In this document: positions 1 through 7,176 of the stretch, one piece after another
Layout of the letters: every line of letters starts with the position of its first letter
How positions within the stretch are numbered: the first letter of the stretch is position 1
Source: Deltaproteobacteria bacterium
GTDB lineage: Bacteria > Desulfobacterota > Binatia > UBA9968
NCBI GenBank assembly: GCA_023250495.1
Contig: JAHFAP010000001.1
Location: forward strand, 1 to 13,458
Length of the DNA stretch: 13,458 nucleotides
Reading direction: 5' to 3'
Notes under the pieces: generated by a model
What the model was told of the DNA's origin: nothing
What the model saw: only the letters and a program-made list of their open reading frames with translations
The model's database searches: none
Translations under genes and position numbers: made by a program

Positions 1-342
1 AAGATCATCAACGCCTCTTCGAGCACTTTTTTCAAAGGCAACGAAGACTTCCTCCATTATGTCAGCTCAAAGGGCGCGGTCGTCGCCATGACCCGCTCCC
101 TGGCCCGTGAGCTGGGAGAACACAACATCAACGTCAACGCCATCGCCCCGGGACAGACTTTGAGCGAGGCGAACCTCAAGCGGGGGGACCAAGTCGATGC
201 CAATTCACTTCGGATCCGACTGCTAAAAAAGCGGCTCTATCCCGAGGATCTGGTGGGCACGATTATCTATCTTAGCTCTTCCGACAGCGATATGATGACA
301 GGCCAGGTCCTCCTCGTGGACGGAGGAACCGCATTCCACTAA
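1..342 (+). CDS. SDR-family oxidoreductase, C-terminal part (5' end outside window)
   Basis: This is the C-terminal 113 residues of a short-chain dehydrogenase/reductase, a Rossmann-fold NAD(P)(H)-dependent oxidoreductase. The frame is open from base 1. It begins with a strand reading IINASSS that carries the catalytic serine, followed by Y-V-S-S-K, the YxxxK catalytic pair (tyrosine codon at 58-60, lysine at 70-72). The helix after it (AVVAMTRSLARELGEHNINVNAIAPG) is standard for classical SDRs, as is the terminal block TGQVLLVDGGTAFH. The N-terminal cofactor-binding glycine motif lies outside the window, so cofactor and substrate cannot be assigned. It ends with TAA and is followed immediately by a nested inverted repeat. 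The family call is firm; the specific reaction is unknown. Confidence 0.93.
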   Translation, partial: KIINASSSTFFKGNEDFLHYVSSKGAVVAMTRSLARELGEHNINVNAIAPGQTLSEANLKRGDQVDANSLRIRLLKKRLYPEDLVGTIIYLSSSDSDMMTGQVLLVDGGTAFH

Positions 343-344
343 AC

Positions 345-467
345 AAATAGCGAAGAAGCCGTCAGCGATCAGCACCCAGCTAACCCTCACCCTTGCCCTC
401 TCCCTCAGGGAGAGGGTTGGGTGAGGGAATCCGCTCGAAGCAGAGAGCTGATGGCTGAAAGCTATTT
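345..467. repeat. Nested inverted repeat in a convergent gene gap, possible bidirectional terminator
   Basis: Five pairs of complementary arms are stacked around one centre. They are AAATAGC 345-351 with GCTATTT 461-467; TCAGC 362-366 with GCTGA 454-458; ATCAGC 368-373 with GCTGAT 447-452; CCCTCACCC 384-392 with GGGTGAGGG 419-427; and CCCTCTCCCT 396-405 with AGGGAGAGGG 407-416. The SDR stop is three bases outside the left arm, and the TPR stop codon (462-464) lies in the right arm, so the element fills the whole gap. A run of seven T at 472-478 follows on the + strand, so it could terminate the SDR transcript. The CCCTCACCC-type core resembles dispersed intergenic palindromes of other bacteria, which would make it a REP- or MITE-like unit. 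That part is inference. Confidence 0.7.
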
Positions 468-800
468 GCTGTTTTTTTCCTGCAGTTGCCTTTTCCATCC
501 CAGGGTCCTGGCCTTGGCGCCGATCTCCTCCGCTTCCGCGATCATTCCCTTGCGCTGGTAAAAAATCGACAAGCTGGTATAGGCCAGCTCGTCATCGGGA
601 CTCGCTTCGATCAGCTTCTTACCAACCTCTATCGCCTCGTCCAGCCTACCCTGGTGGGCCAGGGCCATGGCAAGGGCATGCAGGCAGTCCGCATAGTCCG
701 GCTCTTCCTCCAGCGCCTTTTGATACGCCTGGATAGCTTCGTCCAACTTGCCCTCGGCAAACAGATCCATTCCACGATTGTAGTAATCCTCTTTTGCCAT
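462..800 (-). CDS. Small TPR-repeat protein (112 aa)
   Basis: This short soluble protein is made almost entirely of about three tetratricopeptide repeats. The first starts near residue 6 (YNRGMDLFAEGKLDEAIQAY), the second near 40 (LHALAMALAHQGRLDEAIEV) and the third near 73 (YTSLSIFYQRKGMIAEAEEI). Each shows the usual small/large hydrophobic TPR pattern. No signal peptide, membrane segment or enzymatic motif is visible, so it is probably a cytoplasmic protein-protein interaction scaffold. It begins 24 bp after the stop of the PAS-HisKA-REC gene on the same strand, with GGGGA six bases before the ATG, so the two are probably co-transcribed and may act in the same signalling path. The last codons run into the nested repeat that ends the unit. 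The fold is confident; the role is unknown. Confidence 0.88.
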   Translation of the reverse strand: MAKEDYYNRGMDLFAEGKLDEAIQAYQKALEEEPDYADCLHALAMALAHQGRLDEAIEVGKKLIEASPDDELAYTSLSIFYQRKGMIAEAEEIGAKARTLGWKRQLQEKNSK

Positions 801-824
801 TGCAGTTCCCCAATGGGTTTGCCT

Positions 825-1943
825 TTAGGCGCGGCCCTCAGTGGTTTTGAGGGCCCCTTGCTCTCCACGGCAGTGCTGGAGGATAATTTTCTTCAGTCGA
901 TCGGGATCAATCGGCTTCTTGAAGATCACGCATTGCAGGCCCTCCAAGCAGCTCCGCTTGATGACATGGTCCTTATCATAGTAGAAGGCCGTCATGAGGA
1001 TGACCGGTAAGGTAGGGCGTTTTTTCTTCACGGCGCGATAGACGTCGTATCCATCCATGTCCGGCATGACGACGTCGCTCAGAACCAGATCGAATTCCCT
1101 CCCGTCCAACAGCTCTATCGCCTTTTGACCCGACGGCGCAGTCTCTACGACGCAGCTCTCTTTCTGGAGAAGATCCTTTAACGAACAGCAGACGCCGAGG
1201 TCATCATCGACGACCAACAGCCGAAGACCTTCCAGGGAAAAGCCCCCGACTTGCTTATCGCCTTCTTCTGTCTTCGGTGAACCCGTCACCCCTAAGTCCG
1301 CCATCATCCTGCCATCGAAATATTCCTTCGTCCCGTACTCTCCTCCTTCCGCCATGTCGCCTATGCGGCGGGTGATCTCCTGGATCTTCTTGAGCTGCTG
1401 CCCCACCGACTCCAGCCGCTCGGACTCGACCACATACTCTTCGTCGGTCGCCACCCGGCCCACGTACTGCTGCAGGAGGTCAAGCTGATTCACCAACACC
1501 TCCAGCGAGTTGTTAATCTCATGAGACAGGCCGATGGCGATCTCGCAGAGCGTGGCCAGTTGATCCCGGCGCCTGATCCCGCGGATATCCTTAGCAAAGC
1601 CGATCGAGCCGAGCTCGCCGCCCTCCTCGCCGTAGATGATGGAAGCCGAAATCGCCACCGGGATTTGCCTGCCTTCTTTGGTCTTGAAAGTTGTTTCAAA
1701 GTTGCAGACCTTCCCTGGCTCACCTCCCTCGCCGCGCCTCATGGCCGCCATCACCTTTTGCGCTTCCTCCTGCGTCGGGTAAATCACCATGACGCTCTTC
1801 CCAAGCACCTCCTCTGGCGTAAAACCCAGGTCCTGTCTGGCGCCATCATTGTAAAAGATGATCGTCCCCGATCGGTTAACGGCGATGATAATGTCCGGGC
1901 AGCTCTCGACCAGCTTCTGGAAGTACTCTGCAGGTAACGACAT
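825..1943 (-). CDS. PAS-HisKA-REC signalling protein lacking a histidine-kinase ATPase domain
   Basis: Numbered from the ATG at 1943 (372 aa). A PAS sensor domain spans about 8-118. A HisKA-like dimerisation helix pair follows with the H-box HEINN, candidate phospho-His141, and its second helix ends near 197. A roughly 40-residue linker leads to a receiver domain at 240-356 with acidic D246/D247, phospho-Asp290 (LSDVVMPD), Thr318 and Lys343 before Pro344. No N, G1 or G2 box of a HATPase_c domain is present, nor is there room for one. It is therefore not a self-sufficient kinase. It may be phosphorylated by, or pass phosphate to, a partner. No membrane segment is seen. A longer frame starts at TTG 1982, but a promoter-like pair overlaps that stretch, so the ATG is preferred. 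The TPR gene lies directly downstream. Confidence 0.87.
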   Translation of the reverse strand: MSLPAEYFQKLVESCPDIIIAVNRSGTIIFYNDGARQDLGFTPEEVLGKSVMVIYPTQEEAQKVMAAMRRGEGGEPGKVCNFETTFKTKEGRQIPVAISASIIYGEEGGELGSIGFAKDIRGIRRRDQLATLCEIAIGLSHEINNSLEVLVNQLDLLQQYVGRVATDEEYVVESERLESVGQQLKKIQEITRRIGDMAEGGEYGTKEYFDGRMMADLGVTGSPKTEEGDKQVGGFSLEGLRLLVVDDDLGVCCSLKDLLQKESCVVETAPSGQKAIELLDGREFDLVLSDVVMPDMDGYDVYRAVKKKRPTLPVILMTAFYYDKDHVIKRSCLEGLQCVIFKKPIDPDRLKKIILQHCRGEQGALKTTEGRA

Positions 1944-1962
1944 ACGGATCAGTAATTCAGCC

Positions 1963-1992
1963 TTTATAAGCCTTTTGCTCAAAGGATTGCAA
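1963..1992 (-). promoter_or_regulatory. Sigma-70-like promoter for the PAS-HisKA-REC gene
   Basis: Read on the minus strand, TTGCAA (1987-1992) is followed after 18 bp by TATAAA (1963-1968). The start point would fall about 12 bases before the ATG at 1943, giving a very short leader. If this promoter is real it excludes the upstream TTG start. It was assigned by eye from consensus likeness. Confidence 0.45.
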
Positions 1993-2011
1993 GTCCTGGA
2001 AAAAAATCAGC

Positions 2012-2041
2012 TTGACACCCCGCTCGATCCAATCCTATAAA
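2012..2041 (+). promoter_or_regulatory. Sigma-70-like promoter for the APC permease gene
   Basis: A perfect -35 hexamer TTGACA (2012-2017) is followed after 18 bp by TATAAA (2036-2041). Transcription would start near 2048, about 20 bases before the ATG at 2068. No Shine-Dalgarno sequence is visible in that leader. The promoter lies back to back with the one for the PAS-HisKA-REC gene, so one regulator could control both directions. Confidence 0.6.
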
Positions 2042-2067
2042 TCTCCCCTAAATCTCTCCGCTTTCTC

Positions 2068-3906
2068 ATGCGCCCGACACGCGACACAAGACAACTGAAC
2101 TGGCTTCTCGCCTGGGCGGTCGTTTTCTGCGACATCGGCACCTCCGTCTACTATGTGCCGGGGATCCTCTACGGCCACGTGCGCGACGCCACGCCCTTTT
2201 TCGTGCTTCTCACTACAGGTGGCTTCATCCTGCTCGCGCTTAAGTATATCGAAATATCCTGGCGCAATCCTGAAGGGGGTGGGGTAGTCACAATCACGAC
2301 CAAGGCCTTCGGCCCTATGTGGGGCTGCCTTGGAGGTATGCTGATCACTGTAGACTATTTTCTCACCACGGCGATCTCGGCGGTCTCGGGCTTCCAGTAC
2401 ATGGGGAGCCTTTTCCCAACGCTCGATTCTTACCTTGTATGGCTCGCGATGTCCGGGGTGCTGGCCCTGGCTATACTGAACATCATCGGCATCCGCGAGA
2501 GCGCGGCCGCGGCCATGATCATGGCCATCAGCGCCCTGGGAGTGGATCTGGTCGTTATTGCGTTCAGCCTCGGGCATATGCAGCTCGCCGATTGGTCAGC
2601 TCTCCTGGGCCACATGCGAACCGCGAAGCAGCTCTCCTCTTATGAACTGCTCGCCGGCTTTGCCGCGGCGTGGCTTGCCTTCTCGGGATTGGAAAGCATC
2701 AGTCAGATTAGCCCGGCGATGCGCTTCCCCTTGCGCCGTACCACGCGTTTTGCCATGGCCGCAGTGATCCTGACCATGGTCCTCACCTCTCCGATCCTCA
2801 CCGCTCTGTCTGTGACCGTTTTGTCCCCCGACATAAAGGCGACCCAGAGCGAGCGCTTCATCTCCGAACTCGGATTACTCTCGGGCGGGTTTGGAGTCAA
2901 ACTGGCAGTCGTCTTGACTGCTTCCACCCTGCTACTGTTCGCCTCCAACACGGCTATCATCGGCTCCTACCACGTCTTTCTCGCGCTGGCGAACCGGGGC
3001 TTCCTGCCCCAGGTTATTGCCTTGCGGAACGCCGCCTTCAACACGCCCCACATCGCGATACTCATTTCCACCTCGGTCCCGATCCTGGTCATCCTCATGA
3101 CACAAGGAAAATTAGTCCTGCTAGGAGACATGTATGCCTTTGGTCTCCTCGGGGCCTTTGTCTTTTCTTCACTCAGTTTGGACGTGATTCGCTGGCGACT
3201 CGGCCGGCGCGACTTCGGTTTTTGGGTCGGAATTTTTACCACGGCGATGGTCATGCTGGCCTGGGGGATCAATCTCATCGAGAAGGACCTCGCGACCCTC
3301 TTCGGCGGGACGGTTACCGTCATCGGCATGCTGGTGGCTGTGGGAGTCCGCAGGGGCTGGTTTATCGACATCCTGCACCAGATCCCCGCCATAGAGCGTC
3401 TCCAGGCTCGCGCCTATCGGGCATCTGAGAACTTGGTCGAGGAAGAGCTGAAAGGTCTGGTGACCTTGGCCGAGGCGGTGGACCTTAAACCGCTTTTCCC
3501 TGCCTCAACTCTGCTGGCGCTCAGGGGAGAAAGTTCGCGTCTCATTCAAGAGGGAATCGCCCGCGCCAAGGGCAAAGGGGAGTCCGCTGTCTATTGCATT
3601 TACGTAGAGGAGTGGCCGGGGCTTTTCAACGGAGAAACGCCGCATATGCCGAACGAAGAAGGAATCAGAACCCTCAGGCACGCGCTCCAGGAAGTGCGGG
3701 GAACGAACATCGAGATCATCCCGATCTGGACGATTTCACACAATGCCGCCGAGACGATTGCCAGGGCGGCAAAAGAGCTCGAGGTAGATGCCGTTTTCGT
3801 CGGCGTCACCCGCCGCTCCGCTTTTTATCACATGCTCCGCGGCCATGTCGTGAAGGGACTAATGAACCGGCTGCCGCATAACTGCCACTTGATGATCTGC
3901 AACTAG
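2068..3906 (+). CDS. APC-superfamily permease with C-terminal USP-like domain
   Basis: A 612-residue inner-membrane transporter, probably for amino acids or a related small solute. Hydrophobic segments occupy roughly residues 12-440, about twelve spans. The first holds CDIGTSVYYVPGILYG, matching the unwound, substrate-binding TM1 of APC/KUP-type carriers (compare the DIGTS of KUP). A soluble part of about 170 residues follows. Its end (DAVFVGVTRRS..., then RGHVVKGLMNRLPHNCHLMICN) resembles the last strands of a universal stress protein domain. The USP nucleotide motif G-x2-G-x9-G-S/T is degraded: the second Gly is Arg, and His follows the last Gly, so ATP binding is doubtful. An in-frame stop at 2038-2040 leaves only the ATG at 2068 as a credible start. 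A strong promoter lies just upstream, and the gene is divergent from the PAS-HisKA-REC gene. Family call good, substrate unknown. Confidence 0.87.
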   Translation: MRPTRDTRQLNWLLAWAVVFCDIGTSVYYVPGILYGHVRDATPFFVLLTTGGFILLALKYIEISWRNPEGGGVVTITTKAFGPMWGCLGGMLITVDYFLTTAISAVSGFQYMGSLFPTLDSYLVWLAMSGVLALAILNIIGIRESAAAAMIMAISALGVDLVVIAFSLGHMQLADWSALLGHMRTAKQLSSYELLAGFAAAWLAFSGLESISQISPAMRFPLRRTTRFAMAAVILTMVLTSPILTALSVTVLSPDIKATQSERFISELGLLSGGFGVKLAVVLTASTLLLFASNTAIIGSYHVFLALANRGFLPQVIALRNAAFNTPHIAILISTSVPILVILMTQGKLVLLGDMYAFGLLGAFVFSSLSLDVIRWRLGRRDFGFWVGIFTTAMVMLAWGINLIEKDLATLFGGTVTVIGMLVAVGVRRGWFIDILHQIPAIERLQARAYRASENLVEEELKGLVTLAEAVDLKPLFPASTLLALRGESSRLIQEGIARAKGKGESAVYCIYVEEWPGLFNGETPHMPNEEGIRTLRHALQEVRGTNIEIIPIWTISHNAAETIARAAKELEVDAVFVGVTRRSAFYHMLRGHVVKGLMNRLPHNCHLMICN

Positions 3907-3946
3907 GAAGGCGGAAGGCAACAGCGAGAGACTCTTTTCCCTCTGC

Positions 3947-5050
<1,104 letters not shown>

Positions 5051-5067
5051 GTGAATATCTCGAAACT

Positions 5068-5073
5068 ATTATA
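5068..5073 (-). promoter_or_regulatory. Possible -10 box for the glycosyltransferase
   Basis: A perfect TATAAT on the minus strand sits 17 bases before the ATG at 5050, predicting a leader of about 10 bases. No good -35 hexamer lies at 16-18 bp; a TTGCGA further down is only 12 bp away. A weak call from one hexamer. Confidence 0.35.
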
Positions 5074-5109
5074 AGTCGGAACGCGTCGCAAGAAGTCCTT
5101 TGGAAGCAC

Positions 5110-5138
5110 TTGTTAAAGATATCCAGCTCGCATAAAAT
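5110..5138 (+). promoter_or_regulatory. Sigma-70-like promoter for the ORF6N gene
   Basis: TTGTTA (5110-5115), a 17-bp spacer, then TAAAAT (5133-5138). The start point would be near 5145, about 34 bases before the GTG at 5179. No Shine-Dalgarno sequence is visible before that GTG. Spacing and hexamers are close to consensus. Confidence 0.55.
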
Positions 5139-5178
5139 CGCCGAAAATCTAAGAGCATAGAACGCTCAGACAATTTAC

Positions 5179-5736
5179 GTGACAAACCTAGTTCCAACCG
5201 AGCGAATTGAGCGCTCAATTCTTCTCATTCGAGGGCACAAAGTGCTGCTGGATGCCGATCTCGCCTTTCTCTATGGTGTTGAACTCCGCGTGTTAATTCA
5301 GGCGGTCAAAAGGAATATTGACCGCTTTCCGGCTGATTTTATGATCCAATTGACAGCAGAGGAATATCATTCTTTAAGATCACAATTTGTGATCTTAAAG
5401 CTTGGGCGTGGTCAACACCGAAAGTATCTACCGTACGCATTCACTGAACAAGGCGTTGCCATGCTTTCGAGCGTTCTCCGGAGCAAGCGTGCAGTCCAGG
5501 TCAACATCGAGATCATGCGGGCCTTTGTTCGCTTGCGCCAACTACTTGCCTCAAATGCTCAACTGGCCCGGAAACTCGAGGCGCTGGAAAAGAAATACGA
5601 TGCTCAGTTCAAGGTGGTCTTCGACGCTATCCGCCAACTGATGGCTTCCCCGGAACCAAAGCGCCGCAAAATTGGATTTCTGGTAAGAGAAAGGGCCGTA
5701 AAATACAGAAGGTTAGAAATTGACCCGAGGCGTTAA
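5179..5736 (+). CDS. ORF6N-domain DNA-binding protein
   Basis: A 185-residue protein of the ORF6N family (related to KilA-N/Bro DNA-binding modules of phages and mobile elements). The domain covers about 10-120: IERSILLIRGHKVLLDADLA, then YGVE, KRNIDRFPADFMIQLT, the hallmark RKYLPYAFTEQGVAMLSSVL (81-100), and IEIMRAFVRLR. A short coiled coil follows (about 121-152), then the basic PEPKRRKIGF tail, which is commonly near the end of these proteins; here about 19 residues extend past it. The GTG is the only usable start after an in-frame stop at 5158-5160, and no Shine-Dalgarno is seen. Codons 65-74 coincide with a perfect inverted repeat. ORF6N genes are often carried on mobile or accessory DNA. 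Here the gene precedes the helicase-nuclease locus and may regulate it; that link is inference. Confidence 0.9.
   Translation: MTNLVPTERIERSILLIRGHKVLLDADLAFLYGVELRVLIQAVKRNIDRFPADFMIQLTAEEYHSLRSQFVILKLGRGQHRKYLPYAFTEQGVAMLSSVLRSKRAVQVNIEIMRAFVRLRQLLASNAQLARKLEALEKKYDAQFKVVFDAIRQLMASPEPKRRKIGFLVRERAVKYRRLEIDPRR
5372..5400. repeat. Perfect 14-bp inverted repeat inside the ORF6N gene
   Basis: CTTTAAGATCACAA (5372-5385), one central T, then its exact reverse complement TTGTGATCTTAAAG (5387-5400). It encodes residues S65 to K74 of the ORF6N protein. In duplex DNA it has the form of a dimer-binding operator or recognition site; in RNA it is a 12-13 bp stem with a minimal loop. It lies about 190 bp downstream of the gene start, where a binding protein could block elongation. 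Confidence 0.9.
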
Positions 5737-5851
5737 GAACCTCGATCAGCAGAGGAAACGGCTAGATCAGGAGAGATTGTCTAGATTATCGTACCTTACC
5801 GCAACCGTCTCAAAGATCGGCGGGCTCGATGACTGGCAGAAACTTGAGTAG
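5720..5851 (+). other. Unconvincing 43-codon frame in the gap between ORF6N and the helicase
   Basis: The stretch 5737-5970 holds no convincing gene. One short frame, opening with TTG at 5720 inside the end of the ORF6N gene and closing with TAG at 5849-5851, encodes a charged, helical peptide (NLDQQRKRLDQERLSRLSYL, then a run ending GGLDDWQKLE). No Shine-Dalgarno, promoter or recognisable family was seen. It may be a decayed gene end or chance. No terminator hairpin or promoter stands out between 5852 and 5957. Confidence 0.15.
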
Positions 5852-5957
5852 CGCTACTTGGCTGTGGATGCGGAAAAGACATAACTCGTTTATCATTGTC
5901 AAACCGAAACTGAGCCAATCGTTCTTTCCACTAGGCCAGTTTGACTCGTAAGCCTCG

Positions 5958-5963
5958 GGAAGG
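5958..5963 (+). promoter_or_regulatory. Ribosome binding site fixing the helicase start
   Basis: GGAAGG lies seven bases before the ATG at 5971. This favours the ATG over the in-frame TTG at 5941, which has no such signal. Translation therefore starts at MSQDFSRLDS. Confidence 0.7.
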
Positions 5964-5970
5964 CGCAAGC

Positions 5971-7176
5971 ATGAGCCAGGATTTCAGCCGACTAGATTCT
6001 AGCGACCAACGTGCAAAGCTCGCTGCGCAGTCGATTGAGAAGCTACGAACAAAACTACTCGATCTGACAGGTCGGAATCCCCTTCTCAATTATCGGCATA
6101 GTGATAGAGCCCGGGCGCAAATTCGCGTCATCGACGAAGTCCCCGACGTTATCTATTCCCGCCTATCGGACGGAGGAGAGCTTTCTTTTCGTGCAGTCGA
6201 CGAACCACCCGACGAACCGAAAGACGAAAAAACCGACGACTTTCAGATGGCGCTTGAGGCCGCACGCCTGGAAGATCCTGAGTACCTTGAGGGCACCAAG
6301 AAATTGGAGGGTGATGACCCTAACAATCCTGTTTTTTCCCGACTCGAACGCAACTTGAAGGACCGAGTCCGGCTAAAATTAGGTCTTTCACCTCGGTTAA
6401 CTCGCGCCAACATCTCAGTGGCCGACTGCGCAAAAATGCAGGGCCTGAATCCCTCTTACGATCTTCCGTTTCCCGACGGGTCATTAGGAGAACAACACGA
6501 CGACAAGGAAATTCAGACCCTTCTGTTCCCTGATCGAATGGAGGCTAAGCTTTCGGCCTTGCGCGACGGCGCGCGGCGGGCAATCGAGGAGCAAGGTATT
6601 AATACCTTTTTCGGCGCCTATGGTTTCCTGGAGTGGTACGAAGCGCCGCAATCCGAAAAGCCCCTTTATGCCCCGCTACTGTTGCAACCTCTGGAAATTG
6701 AGAGAGTCTTGTACCGTGGGCACTGGCGCTACTTTGTGCGGGGTACGGGGGAGGAGACGACTTACAATATTACTCTCGCTGAGCGCCTCAAGCAGGACTT
6801 TGCTCTGGATTTGCCAAAGTTTGGGGAAGACGACAGACCCGAAAGCTATTTTGTCACGGTAGAACGGGTGTTTTCGAAGCAGAAGAACTGGCGGGTACGT
6901 CGCTTTCTTACTTTCGGTCTGTTCTCGTTCGGCCGTCTCGTAATGTGGCACGACTTGGCCGCTACCCGGTGGCCAAATGAAGCCGGCCCACCAACGAATC
7001 CTCTCGTGGCGACACTCCTTGCTGGAGGTGGCGGTGGCGACAACGTGCATGCAGACGATTACCCGGTCGATGAGCCAGAATGGGCTGAGAAGTTGCCGCC
7101 GCTAATTCGTAGCGCCGACTCCAGTCAGATGTCAGCCATCCTTAGATGCGATGGCTGGGAAGAATCTTGCCATTAA
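5971..7176 (+). CDS. DUF4011 N-terminal part of the helicase (first fragment)
   Basis: 401 codons as read, of which the last 11 (RCDGWEESCH and stop) are out of frame. The opening helix carries LRTKLLDLTGRNPLLNYR, the diagnostic DUF4011 signature. Later come GFLEWYEAPQSEKPLYAPLL and LFSFGRLVMWHDL, which are also conserved in this helicase family. This region precedes the ATPase core and is thought to be an accessory, possibly nucleic-acid-binding or regulatory, module. The true frame leaves this reading at codon 391 (CTT, 7141-7143); the base at 7144 must be skipped to continue. By itself the product would be a truncated protein with no ATPase. An upstream in-frame TTG at 5941 is rejected because GGAAGG sits seven bases before the ATG. 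Confidence 0.82.
   Translation: MSQDFSRLDSSDQRAKLAAQSIEKLRTKLLDLTGRNPLLNYRHSDRARAQIRVIDEVPDVIYSRLSDGGELSFRAVDEPPDEPKDEKTDDFQMALEAARLEDPEYLEGTKKLEGDDPNNPVFSRLERNLKDRVRLKLGLSPRLTRANISVADCAKMQGLNPSYDLPFPDGSLGEQHDDKEIQTLLFPDRMEAKLSALRDGARRAIEEQGINTFFGAYGFLEWYEAPQSEKPLYAPLLLQPLEIERVLYRGHWRYFVRGTGEETTYNITLAERLKQDFALDLPKFGEDDRPESYFVTVERVFSKQKNWRVRRFLTFGLFSFGRLVMWHDLAATRWPNEAGPPTNPLVATLLAGGGGGDNVHADDYPVDEPEWAEKLPPLIRSADSSQMSAILRCDGWEESCH

Noticed and set aside
486..1010. 174-residue frame on the + strand
   Set aside because: It is antisense to the TPR and PAS-HisKA-REC genes, has no recognisable domain, and its composition follows from the opposite strand.
825..1982. TTG start at 1982 for the PAS-HisKA-REC gene
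   Set aside because: The extra 13 codons overlap a promoter-like pair, lack a well-placed Shine-Dalgarno, and add nothing to the PAS domain; ATG 1943 is preferred, though not proven.
2035..2577. 180-residue frame on the minus strand
   Set aside because: Highly charged, low-complexity translation antisense to the well-supported permease gene.
5941..5970. TTG start for the helicase
   Set aside because: GGAAGG is ideally placed for the ATG at 5971, and the family signature begins well after that ATG.
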